From contig CBIFVZ010000061.1 of the NCBI GenBank assembly GCA_966185765.1, positions 1 to 24,324 on the forward strand: a stretch of DNA of 24,324 bases, written 5' to 3'. This document shows, piece by piece, positions 7,451 to 14,436 of the stretch; positions within the stretch are counted from its first letter, which is position 1, and each line of letters opens with the position of its first letter. Made by a program: the position numbers and the translations under genes. The notes beneath the pieces are model-generated. The model saw only the letters and a program-made list of their open reading frames with translations. It was not told the origin of the DNA and made no database searches. This DNA is from CBIFVZ01 sp966185765. Lineage in GTDB: Bacteria; Pseudomonadota; Gammaproteobacteria; Enterobacterales; Enterobacteriaceae.

Positions 7451-7714
7451 ATGAATATGAAATCTACCGTAACCGCTTTGAGCCTGTTGTCTGTACTGTC
7501 ATTCGGCGCATTTGCCGCAACCTCCATCAACGCAGAACAGGCTCAGGGCCGCCAGGCGATGGGTTCTATTTCCGTCAGCGAAGTGGGCGGCGCCCCGATG
7601 GATATGCAGCAAGAACTGAGTAAAAAAGCTGACAAAGCGGGTGCATCTGCTTACCGCGTTGTTGAAGCTCGCACTGGCGACTCATGGCACGCCACCGCTG
7701 AACTGTACAAATAA
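7451..7714 (+). CDS. yhcN: YhcN-family periplasmic stress protein (DUF1471), copy 1
   Basis: An 87-residue secreted protein of the YhcN/BhsA/McbA (DUF1471) family, same length as E. coli YhcN. The signal peptide (about residues 1-22, ending GAFA) is followed by a mature domain of about 65 residues with the family pattern: the IGTISVS-like strand (here MGSISVSEV), a helix with PMDMQQELSKKA, and the C-terminal strands RVVEARTGDSWHATAELYK. Family members in E. coli respond to peroxide, acid or biofilm conditions; the molecular function is unknown. A GTG at 7442 could extend the frame but lies inside the Shine-Dalgarno, and the ATG at 7451 aligns with E. coli. A CRP-like site lies upstream and a second copy downstream. 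Confidence 0.92.
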   Translation: MNMKSTVTALSLLSVLSFGAFAATSINAEQAQGRQAMGSISVSEVGGAPMDMQQELSKKADKAGASAYRVVEARTGDSWHATAELYK

Positions 7715-7834
7715 TTGCCTTAAGGCAGAAGAATACGCTCTGGTGCAGTCATTATTCGTTCCGGTGGCCTCATAAACAAAAAACGCTTTTCAGCCCTGAC
7801 CGCTACCGGGCGCAAAAAAGGAAAGAATAAAGGT

Positions 7835-8101
7835 ATGAAAACTATCGCAACTCTCGCCGCTTTCGGTCTCGCTTCTGTCATGTCTTTTGGTGCCAGCGCG
7901 GCCGCGCAGCAAGTCAGCGCTGCACAAGCGCAAAATATGCAATCCATAGGCACCATTTCTGTATCCCAGATTGGCAGTGCGCCGATGGATATGCAGCAGG
8001 AATTGAGTAAAAAAGCGCAGAAAGAAGGTGCATCGGCTTATCGCGTTGTTGAAGCACGCACCGGCGACAGCTGGCATGCGACAGCAGAGCTGTACAAATA
8101 A
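7835..8101 (+). CDS. YhcN-family periplasmic protein (DUF1471), copy 2
   Basis: An 88-residue paralogue of the preceding gene. The signal peptide (about 1-22, ending GASA) and the first third of the mature part differ, but the last 39 residues from PMDMQQEL to the end differ from copy 1 at only two positions. At the DNA level the same region has many synonymous changes, for example Ser TCA against AGC, so the duplication is not recent. It is 120 bp after copy 1 with its own AAAGG-type ribosome site, no clear terminator between, and a strong terminator after. Co-transcription from the yhcN promoter is likely. E. coli K-12 has, to my knowledge, one gene at this place. Confidence 0.9.
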   Translation: MKTIATLAAFGLASVMSFGASAAAQQVSAAQAQNMQSIGTISVSQIGSAPMDMQQELSKKAQKEGASAYRVVEARTGDSWHATAELYK

Positions 8102-8128
8102 TCCCTCGTCGTCGTTAACTGACGACTT

Positions 8129-8154
8129 GCCCCTGCGGATGCGGGGGCTTTTTT
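8129..8154 (+). terminator. Rho-independent terminator of the yhcN pair
   Basis: The stem gcccctgc (8129-8136) with gcgggggc (8141-8148), one G-U pair, a GGAT loop and six T following. The T-run overlaps the stop codon of the converging yhcO. Confidence 0.9.
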
Positions 8155-8431
8155 ATGGTGACTCACATACGTTAAAACGCAACTGCCCTTCCAGCTCTTC
8201 TTCCGCCTCTTCAAACAGCAGAATCAGCGCGCCAAAGCGTCGGCGTTCAGCCCCTGAAAGATGCGTAAAAACGATTTCATGCGGCAACGGTATGCCACCA
8301 CTCATCACCACATCCCAGAGCGTATCCAGATCGTTGATAGCGCGATGCGCCATCCCAAACGACTGAGAAAAGGCACGGTAAAAATCCTCTTTTGACGCAA
8401 TTTGCTGAAAATCGAAGGTCGATATATTCAT
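8153..8431 (-). CDS. yhcO: Barstar-family protein YhcO
   Basis: The 92-residue product (E. coli YhcO 90) belongs to the barstar (RNase inhibitor) family: N-terminal TFDFQQIASKEDFYRAFSQ, the central DLDTLWDVV motif typical of barstar, and a C-terminal RRRFGALILLFEEAEEELEG strand-helix. Barstar of Bacillus blocks the active site of barnase. No barnase-like gene is visible in this window, so the partner in enterics is unknown. The gene lies 42 bp downstream of the aldehyde dehydrogenase on the same strand, which allows co-transcription. It converges with yhcN copy 2, the stop codon lying within that gene's terminator. The Shine-Dalgarno is weak. Confidence 0.92.
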   Translation of the reverse strand: MNISTFDFQQIASKEDFYRAFSQSFGMAHRAINDLDTLWDVVMSGGIPLPHEIVFTHLSGAERRRFGALILLFEEAEEELEGQLRFNVCESP

Positions 8432-8473
8432 GAACAGCCGCTCTGTGACAGGGCAGCAATGCTGCCCCGGAGA

Positions 8474-9928
8474 CTAAAGCCCACCGAGATGTAATGTTTT
8501 CACCTCAAGAAACTCCTCAAGCCCCAGTACCGAGCCTTCTCGCCCCAGGCCTGATTCCTTTACGCCACCAAACGGCGCCAGCTCGGTAGAAACCGCACAG
8601 GCGTTAATGCCTATCATGCCGCTTTCAAGCTGAGAGGCAACGCGGAACACACGCTGCAAATTCTGCGTGTAGAAATAGGCCGCCAACCCGTACGGCGTTG
8701 CATTAGCACGCTCAATAACCTCTTCCTCCGTTTGAAAACGCAGGCAGGCAGCCACCGGCCCAAATGTTTCTTCCTGAGCCAGCAGCATATCGTCACGGGC
8801 ATCGGCCAGTACCGTTGGCTGCCAGAAATTGCCGCCCAACGCATGCGGTTTCCCTCCTGCCAACACGCGAGCGCCTTTACTGAGCGCATCGTCAACGTGT
8901 TGCTGCACTTTTTTCACCGCCGCAGGTTCAATCAACGGCCCGACAACGACACCTTCTTGCGTGCCGTCGCCCACCTTCAGTTGTTTCACCGCCTGCGCAA
9001 GCTGATTCACGAAGCGGTCATAAATTCCGTCCTGAATAAAAAAACGGTTAACGCTCACGCACACTTGTCCGGCATTGCGAAATTTATTGGCAATCGCCCC
9101 TTCAACGGCCGCATCAAGGTCGGCGTCGTCAAAAACGATGTAGGGCGCATTACCACCAAGCTCCAGAGACACCTTTTTCACCGTGTCTGCCGCGTTACGC
9201 ATCAGCGTTTTGCCCACTTCGGTAGAGCCGGTAAAGGATATTTTACGCACTTCATGACTTGCCATAATCGCATCACTGATTTGCGATGTATTGCCCGCCA
9301 CGGCGTTAAGCACACCGTCTGGTACGCCCGCTTGTTGCGCCAGCGCCAGTAGCGCAAATGCGCTTAGTGGCGTGTTGTTCGCAGGTTTGATAACGCCGGT
9401 ACAGCCCGCCGCCAGTGCCGGGCCGAGCTTGCGGGTCAGCATTGCCATCGGGAAATTCCAGGGCGTGATGGCCGCGACCACCCCAACGGGTTCGCGGGTA
9501 GCAAGAATGCGCGTACCGTTTTGCACGGGCGGGATGATTTCACCGTTGGCACGTTTCGCCTGCTCGGCAAACCACTGGATGAAACTTGCCGCGTATTCCA
9601 CCTCACCTGCCGCCTCTTTCAACGGCTTGCCCTGCTCGGCGGTCATCAACTGCGCCAGCCAGTCTTTATTGTCGATAATCAGCCGATACCAGCGGTGAAG
9701 GATTTCGCTGCGTGCTTTCGCGGTCTTTGCTCGCCAGCCGGGAAAAGCGCGGGCAGCAGCCTCAATGGCCGCCTGTGTCTCCTGCTTACCGGCCTTCGCG
9801 ACTTTTGCAATCACTTCGCCGGTGGCAGGGTTGAGGACATCAAATGTCTCCCTGAGCGAATGCCATTCGCCGTTAACCAGATAGCCGGTGCGAAACAGCG
9901 TGTGCTCCGTCAATGTTGTCAGTGCCAT
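8474..9928 (-). CDS. Aldehyde dehydrogenase, succinate-semialdehyde dehydrogenase (GabD)-like
   Basis: A 484-residue class I/II aldehyde dehydrogenase most like GabD, which oxidises succinate semialdehyde to succinate with NAD(P)+ in 4-aminobutyrate breakdown. Visible sites are TPWNFP with Asn158 (oxyanion hole), the FTGSTEVG cofactor loop (232-239), general base Glu256 (LELGG) and nucleophile Cys290 (NAGQVC). GabD of E. coli has Cys-Val-Cys here; this protein has Cys-Val-Ser. The substrate may therefore differ; I call it GabD-like, not gabD. The frame is open 46 codons upstream, but the ATG at 9928-9926 follows AGGAGGA and gives the family length. No such gene sits between yhcO and aaeB in E. 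coli K-12, so this is an insertion or an ancestral gene lost there. Codon use looks like its neighbours'. Confidence 0.9.
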   Translation of the reverse strand: MALTTLTEHTLFRTGYLVNGEWHSLRETFDVLNPATGEVIAKVAKAGKQETQAAIEAAARAFPGWRAKTAKARSEILHRWYRLIIDNKDWLAQLMTAEQGKPLKEAAGEVEYAASFIQWFAEQAKRANGEIIPPVQNGTRILATREPVGVVAAITPWNFPMAMLTRKLGPALAAGCTGVIKPANNTPLSAFALLALAQQAGVPDGVLNAVAGNTSQISDAIMASHEVRKISFTGSTEVGKTLMRNAADTVKKVSLELGGNAPYIVFDDADLDAAVEGAIANKFRNAGQVCVSVNRFFIQDGIYDRFVNQLAQAVKQLKVGDGTQEGVVVGPLIEPAAVKKVQQHVDDALSKGARVLAGGKPHALGGNFWQPTVLADARDDMLLAQEETFGPVAACLRFQTEEEVIERANATPYGLAAYFYTQNLQRVFRVASQLESGMIGINACAVSTELAPFGGVKESGLGREGSVLGLEEFLEVKTLHLGGL

Positions 9929-9966
9929 ATTCTCCTCCTGACTGATAGCGCCGTTGTCTGGCAATA

Positions 9967-9972
9967 AGTATA
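9967..9972 (-). promoter_or_regulatory. Candidate -10 element for the aldehyde dehydrogenase gene
   Basis: TATACT on the minus strand at 9972-9967, one mismatch from consensus, about 39 bp upstream of the start codon. The region where a -35 should be is inside the palindrome 9977-9996 and matches poorly (ccgacg), so any promoter would be weak or activator-dependent. Confidence 0.4.
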
Positions 9973-9996
9973 GAAAAGCCGACGCAGAGCGTCGGC
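9971..9996 (-). terminator. Possible terminator of aaeXAB within the hairpin cluster
   Basis: Read on the minus strand, the 8-bp stem gccgacgc/gcgtcggc with a 3-nt loop is followed by TTTTCTAT, a plausible Rho-independent terminator for transcripts arriving from aaeB. It overlaps the candidate dehydrogenase -10. Confidence 0.55.
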
Positions 9997-10156
9997 AGAG
10001 ACTGATGACAAACCTCATCCTGTTACAGACAGGATGAATGACATGCAGAAAAATAAGGAAAATCAATTCATTGATTTTCGCCTGCTAACCACAAAGAAGG
10101 GAAAACCACGTTTTTTCCTTCTTTGTCTGCGAGCTGAGCCGACGCAGAGCGTCGGC
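9977..10156. repeat. Hairpin cluster bounded by two identical palindromes
   Basis: The same 19-bp palindrome gccgacgcagagcgtcggc (8-bp arms, 3-nt loop), with one shared base before it, occurs at 9977-9996 and 10137-10156. Between them are three more inverted repeats: catcctgt/acaggatg (10016-10036), gaaaatcaa/ttgattttc (10058-10079) and acaaagaagg/ccttctttgt (10091-10126). The inner flanks, 9999-10012 and 10122-10135, are also loosely inverted. Nearly the whole 180 bp can fold, and no ORF is credible. It occupies most of the gap between the dehydrogenase gene and aaeB. Confidence 0.85.
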
Positions 10157-10171
10157 GCATTCACGGCGTTA

Positions 10172-12139
10172 TCAGTTTTCGGTGAGAGCGTGTTTGTACT
10201 TATTGAGGATACTGGTCAGGCGTTCAACGGGTTCAGTGACCTGCAGTGGTGCATCCCAGTAGTGCAGCTTTTGCTGGTAAATAACCAGCTCATCCAGCAG
10301 CTTTTGAAAGCGCAAGGCACGCTTCTCATCGCTACTCGCACTGATTACCCGGTCAGCGGTATGGCGTAACTTACGGTGGAAGGCGGACAGGTCATCGTTG
10401 ACCGGGATGGGGGCATCACGCAAACGCTGGTGCGCAATAATCAGCGTCAACGCCAGGCGGAACTTCGCAATATCGCCAGGGAATTTGTTCAGCAGCAAAA
10501 ACAGCTGATGATACAGCGCAGGGAGATGGTTCTCTTTACGCCGCGCCTGGTTGGTGGTCATTGCCGATACCGCCGCCGACACAAACTGATTGAGTAGCGT
10601 GCGCCCCGTGCGCTCACGCGAGTTATCGCGGATAAGCAGGATAACCATCATCGCCAGTACCACGCCCACCAACTGCCCCAGTGCGCTGTCGAGGAAGGTG
10701 CTGAACTTAAAGGTCATTGGATTATCCAGCACCAGTATGTTAATGGTACCCGCCAGCGCGCCCAGGGAGCCGAGACGCCGCTTTTGCACCTCAATACCGA
10801 TAAAGAACGCCAGTAGCGCCAGGCTAATGCACAACAGCAGCATACTTTGCTGTGTGTTAGGCATGACCACCAGAAAATAGAATGTGCCAATCGGCAAGGC
10901 GGCCAGCATGCCGTAAACAAAATCCAGCGCGACCATTTTAGGGTTTGGCAGACGCATCGCCAGCGATGTCACCACCGCAATCATCACCATCGCTGCACTG
11001 CCGGAAGTCCAGCCGGTCCACAGCCAGAACAACGTGCCGAGAATGCACGAGACGGTGGTGCGCCAGAAGTTAATCATGGCGTGGTGGCGTTCGGCAGATT
11101 CCGGCTTGACCACGGCCTCGCCATTTAGCACCTCTTCTTCTACCGCACTGATACGCGTGTTACTGATAACGCCACGTTTAATCAGCAGATAGCGCGTTGC
11201 CGCCCCAACCCAGCTGTAGAGCGTTATCGGCGTACCGTGCTCCCCGGTCCAGGAAAAGATACGCCGGATACGCTTAAGATGCTTGTGGACATCCGCTGCC
11301 GTTTCAACAGGCTCGGCAAACAGTTCGCGAAACTCGTCAGCAATCGCTTGCGGACGAGTGTTCTGGATAAGGAAGGTTTCACAGGCCTGCGTTATCATTG
11401 TCAGCGATAGCGTGTTGATAACGGACAAACGACGGTTAGCGCGTACCCAGCGTGACGACTCCATATTCAGGTTACTTTGCATCCCCTCAAGGGCGGCCGT
11501 GCGGCGCACCAGCCCACTCCAGGCTTTGTCCACTTCTTCGCGATCTTCGTGCGCAATGCATAACTGCATTAGCCGGTATTGATCCACCAGCAACGCATCC
11601 AGCTCTTTGTCGATCTCCTGCTTAATCGATCGCGGAGAGAACAGCAGATCGGCGATAATCGCGCACACGATCCCGATAACAATTTCGCTACAGCGCTCAA
11701 TGGCAAACTGTGGTGTGGTCAGCGGAGCATGCTCAATACTGATAGTAATAATGAGCACGGTATAACCGGAAAGCCCCCACGCATAGGAGTTCTCAACGCG
11801 CACCAGAGAGGAAATCCAGGTACAAAAACCCGCCCAGATACAGGCCACCAGCAGCATCACCACCGGCGCACGAATGAGCGAGGTGATAATGATAAGTGCG
11901 GCAGCACAGCCAATAAATGTACCTATAATGCGCAGCATCCCACGATAGCGAATCGCACCGGAGTACGGCTCACCGCCAGCCGCGAACGCCGGACCTGCGG
12001 CAACCAGGGCTGCGGTCATGACCGCCCAGCGCGGCGTTTCCAGCTGGAAGTGGAAGCCGACAAACAGTGCCAGCACCACAGCGCAGGCAAGCTTAATCGC
12101 AAAGCGCAGATGCAGATGGGAGATGGCGAAAGAACCCAT
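10172..12139 (-). CDS. aaeB: p-Hydroxybenzoic acid efflux pump subunit AaeB
   Basis: The 655-residue product equals E. coli AaeB in length and aligns throughout. It is a fusaric-acid-resistance (FUSC/PET) family inner-membrane transporter that, with AaeA, exports aromatic carboxylic acids such as 4-hydroxybenzoate. The architecture is a repeated one: a cluster of membrane segments at about 13-165, a cytoplasmic region at about 170-360 with PRSIKQE and NMESSRW motifs, a second membrane cluster at about 370-510, and a cytoplasmic C-terminus. A TTG at 12148 could add three residues, but the ATG at 12139-12137 aligns with E. coli and lies 5 bp after the aaeA stop, implying translational coupling. 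The hairpin cluster starts 15 bp after its stop. Confidence 0.96.
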   Translation of the reverse strand: MGSFAISHLHLRFAIKLACAVVLALFVGFHFQLETPRWAVMTAALVAAGPAFAAGGEPYSGAIRYRGMLRIIGTFIGCAAALIIITSLIRAPVVMLLVACIWAGFCTWISSLVRVENSYAWGLSGYTVLIITISIEHAPLTTPQFAIERCSEIVIGIVCAIIADLLFSPRSIKQEIDKELDALLVDQYRLMQLCIAHEDREEVDKAWSGLVRRTAALEGMQSNLNMESSRWVRANRRLSVINTLSLTMITQACETFLIQNTRPQAIADEFRELFAEPVETAADVHKHLKRIRRIFSWTGEHGTPITLYSWVGAATRYLLIKRGVISNTRISAVEEEVLNGEAVVKPESAERHHAMINFWRTTVSCILGTLFWLWTGWTSGSAAMVMIAVVTSLAMRLPNPKMVALDFVYGMLAALPIGTFYFLVVMPNTQQSMLLLCISLALLAFFIGIEVQKRRLGSLGALAGTINILVLDNPMTFKFSTFLDSALGQLVGVVLAMMVILLIRDNSRERTGRTLLNQFVSAAVSAMTTNQARRKENHLPALYHQLFLLLNKFPGDIAKFRLALTLIIAHQRLRDAPIPVNDDLSAFHRKLRHTADRVISASSDEKRALRFQKLLDELVIYQQKLHYWDAPLQVTEPVERLTSILNKYKHALTEN

Positions 12140-12144
12140 GTTAA

Positions 12145-13074
12145 TCAACCAAACTCACGCAGGCGGTGCATCAGTTTCATAAACGGTGACATATCTTCAC
12201 GGGCGCGATCCTTGCCGGTGACGACAACGGTCGCGGTGGTACCCGACGGATAGAGATTGCCCGTTTGCTTATCAAGGCGGATACGAACCGGCACACGCTG
12301 TGCCAGACGCACCCATTCAAGGTTGGAATCCACCGTTGCCATGCCTTTGCTGTCGCGCGTGCTGCTGGGGTTTGTTACGCCCGCAGACACGCTCTCAACC
12401 GTGCCGGTCAACACATCATTGCCGCCAAGCGGCGTGATTTCCACACGATGGCCAGGACGCACGCCGTCAAGCTTGGTCTCTTCCATATACGCCAGTACAT
12501 AGAAGGTGTCTTTTTTTACCAGCGCCACGGCGGTAGCGCCGCGCGTAATGAACTCACCGGCGTAAACGTTGAGGTTGGTTATCCAGCCATCGGCTGGCGC
12601 ACGAATCACGGTACGCTCAAGGTCGAGTTTTGCGAGCTGGCGTGTGGCCTGCGCTTTGGCCAACTGATGCAGCGTGGTTTGTAAGTCATTGTTAGACTGG
12701 TCGATTTCTTCACGCGACATCGCCTGTATGCCTAAGCGGTTGCGACGTCCGGCTTCGCGGCGTTTTTCATTTGCCAGCGACTGGTAGTAACCCACGTCGG
12801 CGTCTGCTTCGGCCAGCGCCTGTTCATAACGCGGCTGGTCGATGGTGAACAGCACCTGACCTTTTTTCACCAGCTCGTTGTCATGCACTTTCACATCAGT
12901 GATAAGCCCCGCCACGTCTGGCGCGATAGCGACCACATCTGCGGTAAAGCGCGCGTCACGGGTCCAGGGCGATTCGGTATAAAAGCTCCATATACGAAAA
13001 ATTGCGATAAAGGCAATCAGTACCAGCACCAGCGTAATCGCCGTGCGGGAGATTTTTCTTGTTAGTGTTTTCAC
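12145..13074 (-). CDS. aaeA: p-Hydroxybenzoic acid efflux membrane fusion protein AaeA
   Basis: The 309-residue product (E. coli 310) is a membrane fusion protein of the HlyD/EmrA type: one N-terminal membrane anchor (about 10-28), a lipoyl-like half-motif around residues 45-75 (APDVAGLITDVKVHDNELV), a coiled-coil hairpin at about 80-145, the second lipoyl half with RAPADGWI, and beta-barrel domains. It links AaeB to the periplasm or an outer-membrane channel. The start is a GTG at 13074-13072, preceded by TGAGG, and translates MKTLTRKISRTAITLV, matching E. coli. The frame is open further upstream, but that part is antisense-frame overlap with aaeX. It starts 7 bp after the aaeX stop. Confidence 0.96.
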   Translation of the reverse strand: MKTLTRKISRTAITLVLVLIAFIAIFRIWSFYTESPWTRDARFTADVVAIAPDVAGLITDVKVHDNELVKKGQVLFTIDQPRYEQALAEADADVGYYQSLANEKRREAGRRNRLGIQAMSREEIDQSNNDLQTTLHQLAKAQATRQLAKLDLERTVIRAPADGWITNLNVYAGEFITRGATAVALVKKDTFYVLAYMEETKLDGVRPGHRVEITPLGGNDVLTGTVESVSAGVTNPSSTRDSKGMATVDSNLEWVRLAQRVPVRIRLDKQTGNLYPSGTTATVVVTGKDRAREDMSPFMKLMHRLREFG

Positions 13075-13081
13075 ATCAACC

Positions 13082-13285
13082 TCAGACAAACAGGCGCGAG
13101 ACCAGCCAGAAAAGACAGCAGTAAAGCGCTGTGTTAAACAACGCCGGATGCCAGACGAAGTCGTAAATCCCCGTAGGGGTAAGCAAGCTCCTGACCAGCC
13201 AGAACAGCGCCAGCGACAGCAGCAGCTCAACGAATATCGGTGGGAAGGACAAGCCAAACACCACGATAACCGGAAATAAGCTCAT
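13082..13285 (-). CDS. aaeX: Small membrane protein AaeX
   Basis: A 67-residue protein with the same length as E. coli AaeX and near-identical sequence (MSLFPVIVVFGLSFPPIF at the start, YDFVWHPALFNTALYCC in the middle). It has two hydrophobic segments (about 4-32 and 46-66) and a DUF1656 profile. It is the first gene of the aaeXAB efflux operon; its own function is not established. An AGGA lies six bases before the ATG at 13285-13283. The promoter lies in the 181-bp gap to aaeR. Confidence 0.96.
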   Translation of the reverse strand: MSLFPVIVVFGLSFPPIFVELLLSLALFWLVRSLLTPTGIYDFVWHPALFNTALYCCLFWLVSRLFV

Positions 13286-13425
13286 GTTAATCCTGGAAGA
13301 GAAGCAGGTGATAATTTCTTGTTAACCACTCACCACAGCTTAATAATGGCCTGGATCGGCCGGGCGAGAGTGCGGTGTTGGTTTTGTTAATAATAATATA
13401 TTACCGTAACTGTGAGCGTGTTATC

Positions 13426-13448
13426 TATAATGTGTGATCTAAATCACT
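13426..13448 (+). promoter_or_regulatory. aaeX-aaeR control region: aaeR -10 and CRP-type site
   Basis: A CRP-like site TGTGA-tctaaa-TCACT lies at 13433-13448, nine of ten consensus positions. Immediately before it, TATAAT (13426-13431) is a perfect -10 for aaeR but with only a weak TTACCG -35 at a long 19-bp spacing. CRP bound here would cover the aaeR start point, and would be about 60 bp upstream of a start near 13380 for aaeX, a class I activation position. AaeR would also bind in this gap; I could not fix its box. Confidence 0.6.
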
Positions 13449-13466
13449 TTTAAGCCAGAGTGAATA

Positions 13467-14405
13467 ATGGAACGATTAAAACGCATGTCGGTTTTTGCAA
13501 AAGTGGTCGAACAAGGCTCCTTTACGGCCGCTGCCAGACAACTGCAAATGAGCGTCTCCTCTATCAGCCAGACGGTTTCACGACTGGAAGACGAGCTACA
13601 GGTCAAGCTACTTAACCGCAGCACGCGCAGTATCGGCCTGACTGAAGCCGGAAAGATTTACTACCAGGGTTGCCGCAAAATGCTGCACGAAGTGCAGGAT
13701 GTCCACGAACAGCTTTATGCCTTTAACAATACCCCCACCGGTACGCTGCGCATCGGTAGTTCTTCAACCATGGCGCAGAATGTGCTGGCAGGCATGACCG
13801 CTGAGATGCTCAAAGAATACCCGGGGCTTACCGTTAACCTGGTGACCGGGATCCCGGCACCGGATTTAATTGCCGACGGGCTGGATCTGGTGATTCGCGT
13901 CGGAACCCTTCAGGACTCCAGCCTTTTTTCGCGCAAGCTCGGTGCAATGCCAATGGTAGTGTGTGCGGCAAAAAGCTATCTGGTGCAGTACGATGCACCT
14001 GAAAAACCCGCCGATCTGGCTAACCATACCTGGCTTACCTACAGCGTGCGCCCGGATAATGAGTTTGAACTTATCGCCCCGGAAGGGATCTCCACCCGCC
14101 TGACGCCCAACGGCCGCTTTATCACCAACGATCCGATGACGCTGACACGCTGGATTTCCGCTGGCGCCGGGATTGCCTATGTGCCGCTGATGTGGGTTAT
14201 CGATCAGGTTAATCGTGGTGAACTGGAGATCCTGCTGCCGCGCTATCAGTCCGATCCACGCCCGGTGTATGCGCTGTATACGGAAAAAGACAAGCTACCG
14301 TTGAAGGTACAGGTGTGTATCAACTATCTGACAGAGTATTTTGTGAATGTGGCGAAGCTATACCAGGACATGCGCGGGCACAGCGGTAGCCTGGTAGAAG
14401 GATAA
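13467..14405 (+). CDS. aaeR: LysR-type regulator AaeR
   Basis: The 312-residue product (E. coli AaeR 309) is a LysR-family regulator. The N-terminal winged helix-turn-helix (about 1-60) contains the typical GSFTAAARQLQMSVSSISQ helix pair; residues about 90-300 form the periplasmic-binding-protein-like effector domain (GTLRIGSSSTMAQ onward). In E. coli AaeR activates aaeXAB when aromatic carboxylic acids are present. The gene is divergent from aaeX, the usual arrangement for a LysR regulator and its target. Start ATG at 13467 follows a GAGTGA. It converges with tldD, with a shared hairpin between the two stops. The last few residues (SGSLVEG) differ from E. coli, as expected for this tail. Confidence 0.96.
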   Translation: MERLKRMSVFAKVVEQGSFTAAARQLQMSVSSISQTVSRLEDELQVKLLNRSTRSIGLTEAGKIYYQGCRKMLHEVQDVHEQLYAFNNTPTGTLRIGSSSTMAQNVLAGMTAEMLKEYPGLTVNLVTGIPAPDLIADGLDLVIRVGTLQDSSLFSRKLGAMPMVVCAAKSYLVQYDAPEKPADLANHTWLTYSVRPDNEFELIAPEGISTRLTPNGRFITNDPMTLTRWISAGAGIAYVPLMWVIDQVNRGELEILLPRYQSDPRPVYALYTEKDKLPLKVQVCINYLTEYFVNVAKLYQDMRGHSGSLVEG

Positions 14406-14406
14406 T

Positions 14407-14426
14407 CCCCTCGCAGGCGCGAGGGG
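14407..14426. terminator. Hairpin between converging aaeR and tldD
   Basis: An 8-bp stem cccctcgc (14407-14414) with gcgagggg (14419-14426) and a 4-nt loop lies between the two stop codons, which are 31 bp apart. There is no clear T-run on either side, so it may be a Rho-assisted or processed 3' end for both genes. Confidence 0.6.
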
Positions 14427-14436
14427 GACAGATACA

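Noticed and set aside
7716..7727. The 12-bp perfect palindrome tgccttaaggca after yhcN copy 1
   Set aside because: It has no loop or T-run, so it is not a terminator, and such a short palindrome can arise by chance. It may still be a protein site, but nothing supports that.
8474..10156. A recently acquired genomic island
   Set aside because: There is no integrase, transposase, tRNA site or composition change visible. The dehydrogenase gene reads like its neighbours, so ancestral presence with loss in E. coli is just as likely.
10034..10369. A 111-residue plus-strand ORF over the hairpin cluster and the aaeB end
   Set aside because: It overlaps the folded repeat and the conserved aaeB C-terminus in antisense, with no recognisable protein features.
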